Shown piece by piece: positions 8,443 through 16,551 of a stretch of 20,365 nt of DNA (its first letter is position 1; each line of letters begins with the position of its first letter). The stretch is from Lachnospiraceae bacterium AM48-27BH. Its GTDB lineage: Bacteria; Bacillota; Clostridia; Lachnospirales; Lachnospiraceae. Below the pieces are notes generated by a model that was not told the origin of the DNA, searched no databases, and saw nothing but the letters and a program-made list of their open reading frames with translations. The stretch is taken from the NCBI GenBank assembly GCA_003478355.1, contig QUFC01000056.1, positions 1 through 20,365 on the forward strand, in the 5' to 3' direction. Both the position numbers and the translations under genes were made by a program.

Positions 8443-9318
8443 CTAGCCTTTGATGGAACCTGACATCACACCTTTATCAAAATACTTCTGCATAAACGGA
8501 TAAGCCGCTATGATCGGAAGCGTAGATACCACAATACATGCCATTTTCAGACTTTTCACCGGAAGTACAAATCCAGGAGGCATCGCGTCTTCGTCACCTA
8601 CTCCACTCTGGGACATAAGTACAATCTGGCGAAGCAGAATCTGGATAGTCCATTTTTTCGAATCATTCAAATACAATAACGGCTGCATAAACTGATTCCA
8701 ATGACCTACCGCATAAAACATGGTAAAGGTTGCCAATGCCGGTTTTGAAAGCGGAAGAACGATCTTCGCTAACGTATTCATCTCACTGGAACCATCAATC
8801 TGGGCTGCGTCAATCAGGCTTTCTGGAATCTCCTGGAAGAAGTTCTTCACCAAGATCAGATTAAAACTGCTGATCGCGCCTGGAAGAATCAGGGATGTAT
8901 AGGTATCAATCAGTCCCAGGCTGTTTACCACCAGATACATCGGAATCATACCGCCGCTGAACACCAGGGTAAAGGTAACTGCAGTCATGATCACGCTTCT
9001 TCCCGGAAGTGCTTTCCTGGATAGTGGATATGCCATCAGACAAGTCATAACCAGGTTTACCAACGTTCCAACCACCGTGATCACAATGGTAACGATCATA
9101 CTTCTTAAAAAAGTACTCGTTGAAAAAATGTACTGATATACTTCTAACGTCGGATGCTTCGGAAAAATCAGAAACTTATTCAATGCCAGTTCCCGTGCTG
9201 ATGCAAAGGAAGTAGAAACCACATACATTAATGGGAAAAATACAATCAAAAATACAACAACCAAAATAGCATATACGATCGCATCAAAAATACGATCACC
9301 CATACTTCGTTTCTTCAT
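8443..9318 (-). CDS. Carbohydrate ABC importer permease, YtcP/LplC (MalG-like) type
   Basis: This 291-residue integral membrane protein has about six hydrophobic segments. The first is at about 14-34. The cytoplasmic EAA loop reads DAAQIDGSSEMNTLAKIVLPL, where the transporter ATPase docks. The C-terminus PFMQKYFDKGVMSGSIKG is characteristic of the LplC/YtcP branch that imports complex oligosaccharides. It follows the other permease gene by 11 bases and starts after GGGGGTGAGATC. No ATPase gene is present in the window, in keeping with Firmicutes sugar importers that share one MsmX-type ATPase. Confidence 0.93.
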   Translation of the reverse strand: MKKRSMGDRIFDAIVYAILVVVFLIVFFPLMYVVSTSFASARELALNKFLIFPKHPTLEVYQYIFSTSTFLRSMIVTIVITVVGTLVNLVMTCLMAYPLSRKALPGRSVIMTAVTFTLVFSGGMIPMYLVVNSLGLIDTYTSLILPGAISSFNLILVKNFFQEIPESLIDAAQIDGSSEMNTLAKIVLPLSKPALATFTMFYAVGHWNQFMQPLLYLNDSKKWTIQILLRQIVLMSQSGVGDEDAMPPGFVLPVKSLKMACIVVSTLPIIAAYPFMQKYFDKGVMSGSIKG

Positions 9319-9329
9319 GATCTCACCCC

Positions 9330-10241
9330 CTATAAGATTCCGTCATCACCCACATGTTTAGCAATACGGTCTGATGTTAATACCAAAATTAAACCAACCA
9401 GTGACTTAAATAAACCTACTGCCGTTGCAAAGCTTAACTGTCCATTTTTCATACCCATAGAATATACATAAGTATCGATTACTTCTGCTACGTTCCGATT
9501 CATGGAATTCTGCATCAGTAAAATCTGGTCAAATCCGGTTTCCATAACCTTTCCAAGCCTCAGGATCAGCATGGTAATAATGGTACTGCGAATTGACGGA
9601 AGTGTAATATAGAGAATCTGTTGGAAACGGCTTGCTCCGTCTAACTTTGCCGCTTCATACATCTGAATATCCACACCTGCTAAAGCTGCCATAAAGATAA
9701 TGGTTCCCCATCCGCTTTCCTTCCAGATATTCTGGAAAACAACCAGTGGGTAAAACCATTTTTCTGATCCAAGAAAATTAATCTCTTTTCTTCCTGTGAC
9801 GGATACAATCAAATTATTTAAAACACCGCCGTCCGTTGTAAGAAGCGCGTAACTAACGCCTGCAATTACTACCCATGACAGGAAATGCGGTACGTAAAGG
9901 ACACTCTGCACTGTTGTTTTAAACCAACGGACTCTTACCTCATTCAGTAACAATGCGATGATGATCGGCGCTGGAAAATAGAAAACCAGATTCAATGCCG
10001 AAATCAGCAGTGTATTTTTCAAAATTCGCCCAAAAGAATTTCCAGAAAAGAAGCGGATAAAATGCTTAAATCCCACCCATGGACTTCCGAAAAATCCCTT
10101 CATCGGCTGATACTCTTTAAATGCCGCTAACAGACCAAACATCGGCCCAAATTTGAATACCAGATAATACAGAATTCCTGGCAGTAACATCACATACAAC
10201 CATTTATAACGTCTCCACGTTCTTTTCATCTTCATTGTCAT
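9330..10241 (-). CDS. Carbohydrate ABC importer permease, LplB/YteP (MalF-like) type
   Basis: With the start at ATG 10239-10241 (MTMKMKRTWRR) the product has 303 residues. It opens with a basic stretch and a first transmembrane helix (WLYVMLLPGILYYLVF), followed by further membrane segments. The EAA loop reads EAAKLDGASRFQQILYITLP. I prefer this start over an ATG 51 bases upstream, because that one lies inside the preceding esterase frame whereas GAGGGGTGA sits just upstream of the chosen one. The pectinesterase stop is only 4 bases away, suggesting translational coupling. It pairs with the downstream permease as a heterodimer. Confidence 0.92.
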   Translation of the reverse strand: MTMKMKRTWRRYKWLYVMLLPGILYYLVFKFGPMFGLLAAFKEYQPMKGFFGSPWVGFKHFIRFFSGNSFGRILKNTLLISALNLVFYFPAPIIIALLLNEVRVRWFKTTVQSVLYVPHFLSWVVIAGVSYALLTTDGGVLNNLIVSVTGRKEINFLGSEKWFYPLVVFQNIWKESGWGTIIFMAALAGVDIQMYEAAKLDGASRFQQILYITLPSIRSTIITMLILRLGKVMETGFDQILLMQNSMNRNVAEVIDTYVYSMGMKNGQLSFATAVGLFKSLVGLILVLTSDRIAKHVGDDGIL

Positions 10242-10245
10242 CGTT

Positions 10246-11199
10246 TCACCCCTCACCCAATACTTTTTCTCTTGTATAATGCTCTGCCTCATCTTTCGTT
10301 AACATATGAACCCATGCTGGTCTCTTATCTGGCCGGTATCCTGGCCCATAATTTTCATATTCCGCATAGAATACCGTCTGCTCCGCTTCCTTTTTATCCC
10401 AGTTATGCCATCCCTCTTCACAGATGTGTTTTCCCAGATAAGAGTGAAGGATCACTGTCTTTGCGAAATTTCTCCACGGCCGTCCCAGATATGCCGTCTG
10501 TTCTGGACATTCTCCAGTAAAGCTGCACCTCTCAAATACATATCCGTATGCCTGTCCCTCTGCCGTAGATGCCGCAGTATTATAACTGTTCACCGGTTTA
10601 TTTCGATTCTTAGAATGAATTTCACATTGTTCGAAATATGCCGTTGCACTTCCAAAAATAAAATCCACATCCCCTTCTATGTAACAATTCCGATAATGCT
10701 GTCTTCCATTGATCCGCTCCGCGAATTGTTTCGGTCCGGTAAATCCAAATTTTTTCAATTCATATGGTGGAAGAGGTCCGGTAAATAATGTGTCTGTACA
10801 CCCCAGGAGTTTGCAGTTTTCAAATAACAACCGATCGCCATCTGCATAAAGAGCCACTGCCTGGCCAAGATGATCCCCTGTCCCAGCAGTATTTTCAAAT
10901 GTCAGATTACATGCTGTAAAATCATGTGTATCTACAAACACGGTATACGTACGAAATGTTCCCAGTTTTCCGATATCTTCCATCGGCATCTTCGCATACA
11001 GATGTCCGGTAATTTTCGTAGTTTCTGCATTTTCCCCTATCAACGTAAGATAAGGAGTCCTTATTTCCACCCGTTCCTCATAAATACCGGATCGGATAAA
11101 AATTACTCGTTCTGATTTTTCCTGATTTTCCTGAATCCAGGCCAACGCATTGGAAATATTGGAAAAATCTCCGCTTCCATCCTTTGCCACCACCAGCAT
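10246..11199 (-). CDS. Pectinesterase-family protein (CE8), cytoplasmic
   Basis: This is a 317-residue right-handed beta-helix protein of the pectin methylesterase family. It opens with VVAKDGSGDFSNISNAL, the usual first strand block. Conserved sites are GQAVAL with Gln113, CTDTLF with Asp136, DVDFIFG with Asp179, and LGRPW with Arg240 and Trp242. Known enzymes remove methyl groups from galacturonate and use a Gln just before the first catalytic Asp for the oxyanion hole. Here that position is Thr135 (codon ACA), which is unusual. No signal peptide is present, so it would act in the cytoplasm on imported oligomers. The start at MLVVAKDG is chosen because AAGGAGG lies 8 bases upstream; an earlier ATG would place that site inside the frame. 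It is the first gene of the leftward operon. Confidence 0.9.
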   Translation of the reverse strand: MLVVAKDGSGDFSNISNALAWIQENQEKSERVIFIRSGIYEERVEIRTPYLTLIGENAETTKITGHLYAKMPMEDIGKLGTFRTYTVFVDTHDFTACNLTFENTAGTGDHLGQAVALYADGDRLLFENCKLLGCTDTLFTGPLPPYELKKFGFTGPKQFAERINGRQHYRNCYIEGDVDFIFGSATAYFEQCEIHSKNRNKPVNSYNTAASTAEGQAYGYVFERCSFTGECPEQTAYLGRPWRNFAKTVILHSYLGKHICEEGWHNWDKKEAEQTVFYAEYENYGPGYRPDKRPAWVHMLTKDEAEHYTREKVLGEG

Positions 11200-11255
11200 T
11201 TCTTTTTCCTCCTTCTTCATTTCTTGTTTCGTTCTCGTTTGCTTATCGTAATTTC

Positions 11256-11284
11256 ATTTTAGATTTCCTGTCATGATAACTCAA
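11256..11284 (-). promoter_or_regulatory. Predicted sigma-A promoter of the leftward sugar operon
   Basis: On the minus strand, TTGAGT (11279-11284) and TAAAAT (11256-11261) are separated by exactly 17 bases, about 60 bases before the pectinesterase start. Only one base differs from consensus in the -10 box and two in the -35 box. Confidence 0.6.
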
Positions 11285-11336
11285 TGTTCACATTTTTAGG
11301 AGATTTCCCTCCTCTATCCAGAATTTTCTTCGTAAA

Positions 11337-11432
11337 AAATACTCATTTTATGACTTATTGCTCTTTTTTTGCATTTTTCTTTAACCAGGTACAGATTACA
11401 CCATGGATTTATTCCCATATCTCCCCTATAAT
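11337..11432 (+). promoter_or_regulatory. Candidate activator-dependent promoter region of the rightward operon
   Basis: A perfect TATAAT lies at 11427-11432, 59 bases before the esterase ATG, but no recognisable -35 box stands 16-18 bases upstream. Such promoters often need an activator. The 13-mer AAATACTCATTTT at 11337-11349 recurs at 12257-12269 ahead of the solute-binding-protein gene. Binding of the local AraC regulator to it is inference only. Confidence 0.4.
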
Positions 11433-11491
11433 TTTCTTAAACACGTAAATTTCATTCTATAAATTTCAATTTATTAAAGGAGGGATTTCCC

Positions 11492-12247
11492 ATGGCTCTG
11501 CTTCACTGTGAACTCGATTCCAAATCCGTCCGGATGCCCACCAGCGTGATGGCCATTCTTCCACATGACGTGATTTCTACTTCCCAGTCTCCTAAGGTTT
11601 TATATCTTCTCCATGGCTGCTCCCATAATTATTCTGTCTGGAGCCGCTATACTTCTCTTGAGCGCTACTGTCTTCCTTATAATCTGGCAGTTATCATGCC
11701 AGAAGTAAACCGGAGCTTCTATACTGATATGGCTTATGGGCCGGAATATTTTACCTATATTACAGAAGAACTGCCGGGATTGTGCGAATCCATGTTTCAC
11801 ATTAGTACCAGTTCCGAAGACCGTTACATCGCTGGCATGTCTATGGGAGGATATGGCTGTCTAAAAGCTGCTCTTTCCCATCCAGAATGTTATACTGGAT
11901 GCGCGGCGATTTCCGCTGTCACCAATATTCATACAAAAATAGAAAGCACACCGGATTCTGCCCCCAAAAAACGAGATTTCCGAGCAATCTTTGGAGAAAA
12001 CTTACTGATTTCTGATCAAGATGACTTATACACACTGGCTCTCCAGGCCAAAGCATCTGGAAAACCGCTTCCCGATTTCCATCTCTTCTGTGGAACCAAA
12101 GACCATTTTTACCAAGAAAATCTGGAATTTTGCGATTTTCTGAAAAAGCAGGAATTTTCTGTCTCTTTTGACGGTTGGACTGGAACACATGACTGGGACT
12201 TCTGGGATCAGGCAATTTTTAAAGTAATTACTCATTTTTTCAATTAA
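11492..12247 (+). CDS. Esterase family protein (alpha/beta hydrolase, PF00756-type), cytoplasmic
   Basis: This 251-residue alpha/beta-hydrolase belongs to the tributyrin-esterase/esterase-D-like group. The oxyanion region is LLHGCSHN (39-46). The nucleophile elbow is GMSMGG with Ser117, the acid is Asp204 in CGTKD, and the base is His233 in GTHDWDFWD; order and spacing are those of the family. No signal peptide is visible, so it should act inside the cell. AAAGGAGGG lies about 7 bases before the ATG. It opens the rightward operon, divergent from the pectinesterase. A deacylase or deacetylase for acylated sugar substrates fits the context but is inferred; homologues act on many acyl esters. 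Confidence 0.88.
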   Translation: MALLHCELDSKSVRMPTSVMAILPHDVISTSQSPKVLYLLHGCSHNYSVWSRYTSLERYCLPYNLAVIMPEVNRSFYTDMAYGPEYFTYITEELPGLCESMFHISTSSEDRYIAGMSMGGYGCLKAALSHPECYTGCAAISAVTNIHTKIESTPDSAPKKRDFRAIFGENLLISDQDDLYTLALQAKASGKPLPDFHLFCGTKDHFYQENLEFCDFLKKQEFSVSFDGWTGTHDWDFWDQAIFKVITHFFN

Positions 12248-12314
12248 ATAATCTGGAAATACTCATTTTTTGCTGCTTTTTTTCTCATTTCCAACAAAAA
12301 GTCATAAATTCAGT

Positions 12315-12357
12315 ATCCCCTTGTTCCAGAAAACTCATTTTCCCGGAACAAGGGGAT
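12315..12357 (+). terminator. Strong intercistronic hairpin between the esterase and solute-binding-protein genes
   Basis: Thirteen-base perfect arms lie at 12315-12327 (ATCCCCTTGTTCC) and 12345-12357. Inside the 17-base loop there is a further GAAAA/TTTTC pairing. The downstream DNA (TATTGCTTTATCTTC) is only moderately T-rich. It may be a terminator or attenuator, or a stabilising end that lets the binding-protein mRNA accumulate independently of the esterase. Confidence 0.6.
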
Positions 12358-12463
12358 TATTGCTTTATCTTCTTTTCTCCTCTAAAATTAAGATTACAAG
12401 GTTCCCCTGCAGGGCAATAATCGTGAAAAAATATTTGTTAAAAAATTTGGAGGTACAGATTTT

Positions 12464-14038
12464 ATGAGAAAAAAACAACTGACATCAATTCTTCTTTCTT
12501 CCATGATGGTTCTCAGCGCTGCTGGATGTTCCTCTTCTTCTAATACACCAGCAACCACTACTCCTGCTGCCGATTCTTCTGCCGCAGCTACAACAGCTGC
12601 TGAAAACTCTGAGCCTGCTGTTCCCGCTGCATTGGATTCTGTTACAATGCTGGTAAACTACAAGGCAACCGAAGCTCCGGCAGATGATAATCCTCTGATT
12701 CTTGCAATCAATGAATATACTGGTACCAAACTGAATGTCATGTGGGTTCCACAGGATGCTTTTGAAGAAAAAATCAATACCCTGATGGCATCCCAGCAAC
12801 TTCCAATGATCACCGTTATCCGTGAAAATAAATCTTCCGGTTTTATTAACGCGGCACGCTCTGGAATGTTCTGGGATCTGTCTCCATACATCAGTCAGTT
12901 TGAAAATCTTTCAAAAATTGATTCCAATGTAATGGCGAATGTACAGACAGACGGCAAACAATACTTAATCCCAAGAATCCGCCATACAGCAAGAATGGGC
13001 GGAATCATCCGCACAGACTGGTTAAAGAATCTTGGTATGGAAATGCCTACAACCATTGATGAGCTTCATGACATCCTGTACGCATTTACTTACAATGACC
13101 CGGATCAGAACGGTGCCAATGATACCATCGGAGTTTCCATGAGCGACTCGGAGTTGAAAAATGACTCTACACTCCTAAATGTATATATGGGTGGCTGTAA
13201 TGAATGGCAGGTCAATGATGATCAGAGCTTTTCCGCCAAGTATGAAACAGAGTCCTATACTAAAGCGCTTACTATTTTCCACGACTGGTATGCAGAAGGA
13301 CTGATCAACAATGATTTTCCAATCAATGATGATGAATTATCTAATTTCGTCAGTGGTCGTGCCGGTATGATGTTCCTTGGTAATCTGGAAGATGCTTCTA
13401 CCCGATTAAGTAAATTAAATGCCATTAATCCTGATGCTACAGTTGATGTATTCCAGATTTTAACGGAAGAACCTGGCGGTGATCAGCATATTGTTGGTTT
13501 TAAGGGCTACACCGGCTGTATCGGGATCCCAACCACCAGTGTAAAGACAGAAGAAGAATTATTAAGCATTCTTGCTTTCCTTGACAAATTAGGCGATCCG
13601 GAAATGTGCGATCTGTTTAACTATGGTATTGAAGGCGACAGCTATACCTTAAAAGATGGTCATGTGACCCAGAACGAAGAACAGCAGACGGTTTATGGTA
13701 CAAAATACAATCAGCTTCGTCAGATTACTCCGTTCTACACCTTTACCAATCTGACACCAAGCAGCCAGACTCCTCTTGCTGAAAAGATTGCAGAATTAAT
13801 GTCCACCAATACTGCTTATGCTGTTTTTGATCCATCTCTCCCATTTATTTCTGAAACAGCAACCGAAAGCGGCGGTTCTACCGGTGAACTGGAAACCTTT
13901 ATCCGGGACGCATGTACCAATTACGTGATCGGTGAAATTTCTCTGGATGATTACCTTGCGGCAGTTGAGAACTGGAAATCCATGGGTGGAACCCAGATTG
14001 GCAAAGAATATGCAGAACAGTATCAGGCAACTCACTAA
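12464..14038 (+). CDS. Extracellular solute-binding lipoprotein of a carbohydrate ABC importer (LplA/YtcQ-like)
   Basis: This 524-residue protein starts with a lipoprotein signal (basic MRKKQ, hydrophobic core, then LSAAGC with the lipidated Cys22). An Ser/Thr/Ala/Pro-rich tether follows to about residue 55. The remainder is the two-lobed binding fold of large family-1 type proteins; RTDWLKNLGMEMPTTIDEL is a typical block of the LplA/YtcQ branch. GGAGG lies 9 bases before the ATG. It is the natural partner of the two permeases on the opposite strand, so the importer is split across a divergent locus. A weak promoter may lie in the 216-base gap before it. Confidence 0.93.
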   Translation: MRKKQLTSILLSSMMVLSAAGCSSSSNTPATTTPAADSSAAATTAAENSEPAVPAALDSVTMLVNYKATEAPADDNPLILAINEYTGTKLNVMWVPQDAFEEKINTLMASQQLPMITVIRENKSSGFINAARSGMFWDLSPYISQFENLSKIDSNVMANVQTDGKQYLIPRIRHTARMGGIIRTDWLKNLGMEMPTTIDELHDILYAFTYNDPDQNGANDTIGVSMSDSELKNDSTLLNVYMGGCNEWQVNDDQSFSAKYETESYTKALTIFHDWYAEGLINNDFPINDDELSNFVSGRAGMMFLGNLEDASTRLSKLNAINPDATVDVFQILTEEPGGDQHIVGFKGYTGCIGIPTTSVKTEEELLSILAFLDKLGDPEMCDLFNYGIEGDSYTLKDGHVTQNEEQQTVYGTKYNQLRQITPFYTFTNLTPSSQTPLAEKIAELMSTNTAYAVFDPSLPFISETATESGGSTGELETFIRDACTNYVIGEISLDDYLAAVENWKSMGGTQIGKEYAEQYQATH

Positions 14039-14052
14039 AGGAGTATTGATTT

Positions 14053-15123
14053 ATGGAAAATTATAAGAAAACCATTCATCTTGGAATTATCGGTGCCGGA
14101 AAAGTAACCACACAGCCAAATCGTCATATTGATTCAATCCGTTCGTTACATGATAAAGACGTAGAAATCACTGCGATTGCAGATATTACACCCGGACTGG
14201 CTGCTGATGTAGCAGAAGAATTCCACATTCCTTATAGTTTTGAGGATTATCACGATCTTCTGGCTATGGAAACCATTGACGCTGTTACCATCAATACACC
14301 GACCTTTACCCATAAACAGATTGCGTTGGATTGTATCCGCGCAGGTAAACATGTTTATGTAGAGAAACCAATCACCCAGACTGCCGAAGAATTAGTTGAA
14401 GTTCTCGCCGAAGCCAGGAAAAGTAACAAAGTCTTTTTAGGCGGCTCCAATGGATTGCTCCAGCGTCAGATGCGTATGTTCCGCCAGTTAGTATCCAGCG
14501 GACGTATGGGAGAAACCTATCTTATGACCATTGATCGTTGTTCCTCCCGCAACCAGGAATATGGTATGCACTCCCTATCTGGTAAACATGGCTCTGGTAT
14601 CAGTTCCCACAGCGGCTCCCACAACGTTGAATGGGCTCTTTATCTCCTCGGTGATCCAAATCCCGTGTCTGTACAGGCACGGGGGTATTACCAGACCCAG
14701 AGTTTAAGTCTCAGCGGCGTTCCTGAAACCTATGATGATGACACCTGTATTGCCACTGTTTATTTTGACAATGGCGCAACCTTTCTTTTCAAAGCACTCC
14801 GTGCGGCTCCTGGACAGGATAAATATGTGATGAACCTGTATGGCGATAAAATGTCACTGTCCTATGATGTTTTAAAATGCTACAAGCAACAATCCGATGA
14901 CTGCATCCACCTTTATGAACATGATCCAATCCTTGGAATGCAGGAAATCATTCCAAAATTCCAATGTGGAAAAACTCATGCGGATATGTACGAGCATTTC
15001 TTCTCCTGCATCCGCGACCATATCCCATGTATCAGCAACGGTGATCGTGGGCTGGTCACCATGCGGATTTTAGATGCTATGGAGCAATCCATTCTCCATG
15101 GTGGATGCCAGATTTTTCTTTAA
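14053..15123 (+). CDS. Gfo/Idh/MocA-family oxidoreductase (356 aa)
   Basis: The Rossmann nucleotide motif is GIIGAGKVT (11-19). EKP at 104-106 is in VYVEKPITQT. The C-terminal domain includes GSHNVEWALYLLG, the region that supplies the catalytic histidine in this family. Its length is typical. AAAGGAG lies 8 bases before the ATG, and the binding-protein gene stops 14 bases upstream. It is clearly different from the 433-residue member on the minus strand, so the pathway appears to use two separate sugar redox steps. These enzymes usually act with tightly bound NAD(P); the substrate is unknown. Confidence 0.9.
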   Translation: MENYKKTIHLGIIGAGKVTTQPNRHIDSIRSLHDKDVEITAIADITPGLAADVAEEFHIPYSFEDYHDLLAMETIDAVTINTPTFTHKQIALDCIRAGKHVYVEKPITQTAEELVEVLAEARKSNKVFLGGSNGLLQRQMRMFRQLVSSGRMGETYLMTIDRCSSRNQEYGMHSLSGKHGSGISSHSGSHNVEWALYLLGDPNPVSVQARGYYQTQSLSLSGVPETYDDDTCIATVYFDNGATFLFKALRAAPGQDKYVMNLYGDKMSLSYDVLKCYKQQSDDCIHLYEHDPILGMQEIIPKFQCGKTHADMYEHFFSCIRDHIPCISNGDRGLVTMRILDAMEQSILHGGCQIFL

Positions 15124-15154
15124 GTACCTTACATTTATTATCAGGAGGATTTTT

Positions 15155-15985
15155 ATGATACGATACAGCTGCCATTCTGAAAATTTTGGAATTTTATCTG
15201 CGGAACATACTTTCTCACTCATTCATGATCTTCAATTCGACTGTATCGATATTGCCAGCAGAAGTCTGATTCCACAGAATCAAATTCAGGCTGATCCTGC
15301 TGCCACCTCTGCTTATTTGAAAGATTTATCTCAAAGATATGAACTTCCTTTATCAGAATTATTTTTATCGGAAGTAGAAGTAAATGGAGAAAAAATCCGT
15401 CCTGCATGCGCCTCCTCTATATCGGAATCATTCTGCCATGCATTCAGGAGCATCTGCCAATTTGCGCAGAATGCCGGATTTTTAAGTATTATGGGAAGTG
15501 CCGGACCTTACGATCCGGCACTGTCTTATCATGATAATTTTTCTAAAACATCCTGGACATTAAATCAACAAGTAAAAATCGCCTCAGAGTACGGACTTGG
15601 TTTCCACGTGGAACCCAGTCGCCACTCTCTTTTAAATACCATTCCTAATGCCCTCTACATGTTAGAACTAGTTCCTGGGCTTCGCTATACCCTTGATTTT
15701 CTTCATTACCAGTTCAGTCACACACCTCTGGAAGAATCCATGAAACTTCTCCCTTATGCTGGACACCTTCACGCCAGACAGGCACAAACAGGTATTGGTA
15801 AATGTGATATTTCAAAGGGTGAAATTAACTATGTTCCCATTGTCAATGCTCTAAAAAAAATGCATTGGCATGGTGATATTATGCTGGAATTCTGGTGCGA
15901 TGATCGTCTGTCCAAAGAAGGTATTCAGGCCGTGGAACAAAATATTGTCATGCGTTATTATCTAAAGCAACTGTTTCGTTCCTGA
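15155..15985 (+). CDS. Sugar phosphate isomerase/epimerase-like TIM-barrel protein (xylose-isomerase-like, AP endonuclease 2 fold)
   Basis: This 276-residue protein has the pattern of the sugar phosphate isomerase/epimerase superfamily: an N-terminal strand with FDCIDIASRSL, a mid-barrel GFHVEPSR supplying a glutamate, YTLDFLHYQFS supplying Asp/His, GHLHARQA, and a C-terminal DIMLEFWCDD with a second glutamate. These acidic and histidine residues are typical divalent-metal ligands. I start at ATG 15155 because AGGAGG stands 6 bases upstream; the frame is open further upstream but overlaps the previous gene. It is the last gene of the rightward operon. Keto-sugar epimerisation or isomerisation next to a Gfo/Idh/MocA enzyme is a common pairing. 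Confidence 0.85.
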   Translation: MIRYSCHSENFGILSAEHTFSLIHDLQFDCIDIASRSLIPQNQIQADPAATSAYLKDLSQRYELPLSELFLSEVEVNGEKIRPACASSISESFCHAFRSICQFAQNAGFLSIMGSAGPYDPALSYHDNFSKTSWTLNQQVKIASEYGLGFHVEPSRHSLLNTIPNALYMLELVPGLRYTLDFLHYQFSHTPLEESMKLLPYAGHLHARQAQTGIGKCDISKGEINYVPIVNALKKMHWHGDIMLEFWCDDRLSKEGIQAVEQNIVMRYYLKQLFRS

Positions 15986-15990
15986 TTTCC

Positions 15991-16533
15991 TTATGAGAAG
16001 TCATACCTCACCACTTCGCAGTTCTTCACCCCATACCCTGCGAATTCTTCATTGGTCATATCGGTAAAATATGACTGGATCACTCTTGCGATACCATTGT
16101 GGGCCACTAAAATATAAGTTTTCTCATCGGATTCTGCCTTGATATCGTCCAGCAGATTATAGATTCTCTGCGCAAGACGGAGCATGGACTCTCCGCCCTC
16201 ATAGCTGCAGGCAAAGGACTGTTTCGCAAGCTTAAAATCCACTCCATTTCTCGGTGTGGACTCCCATTTTCCGAAATTCTGCTCCTTTAACCTTGGCTCT
16301 ACACGCGCAGGGATTCCTGTGATCTCAGAAATATGTTTCGCCGTATCTGCCGCTCTCTGAAGAGGAGAATACAGGATCTCATCCGCCTGAATTCCTTCCG
16401 CTAATATCTTCTTTCCTGTTTCTATGGCCTGCTCATGTCCCTGCTCTGTCAAAGCAATATCCGTTGCCCCGCAGATCTTATTTTCTACATTCCAGACCGT
16501 CTGGCCGTGTCTTACAAAGTAAAAATGTCCCAT
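15991..16533 (-). CDS. Histidine phosphatase family protein (phosphoglycerate-mutase-like)
   Basis: At 180 residues it has the branch-1 histidine phosphatase signature FVRHGQTVWN (phospho-accepting His9), the second arginine in SPLQRAADTA, the acid in LKEQNFGKWE, and the late histidine in VAHNGIARV. Members remove phosphate from small metabolites such as sugar phosphates, nucleotides or cobalamin intermediates; the substrate here is open. AGGAG lies 7 bases before the ATG. It follows the zinc-ribbon gene by 18 bases, so the two are probably one transcript. It converges on the sugar isomerase gene with only 5 bases between stops and no visible terminator. Confidence 0.88.
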   Translation of the reverse strand: MGHFYFVRHGQTVWNVENKICGATDIALTEQGHEQAIETGKKILAEGIQADEILYSPLQRAADTAKHISEITGIPARVEPRLKEQNFGKWESTPRNGVDFKLAKQSFACSYEGGESMLRLAQRIYNLLDDIKAESDEKTYILVAHNGIARVIQSYFTDMTNEEFAGYGVKNCEVVRYDFS

Positions 16534-16551
16534 TATTTTTCTCCTATGTTT

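Noticed and set aside
10242..10292. Longer permease start overlapping the pectinesterase by 47 bases
   Set aside because: The added residues lie in the pectinesterase 3' end, while a proper ribosome binding site precedes the shorter start.
11298..11313. AGGAG/CTCCT inverted repeat in the divergent intergenic region
   Set aside because: Five-base arms are expected by chance in 290 bases; no second copy was found.
12405..12414. Perfect palindrome CCCTGCAGGG upstream of the binding-protein gene
   Set aside because: It is short, single, and has no loop or flanking T-run; nothing ties it to a function.
15074..15154. 81-base N-terminal extension of the isomerase/epimerase gene
   Set aside because: It overlaps the previous gene, whereas AGGAGG precedes the ATG at 15155.
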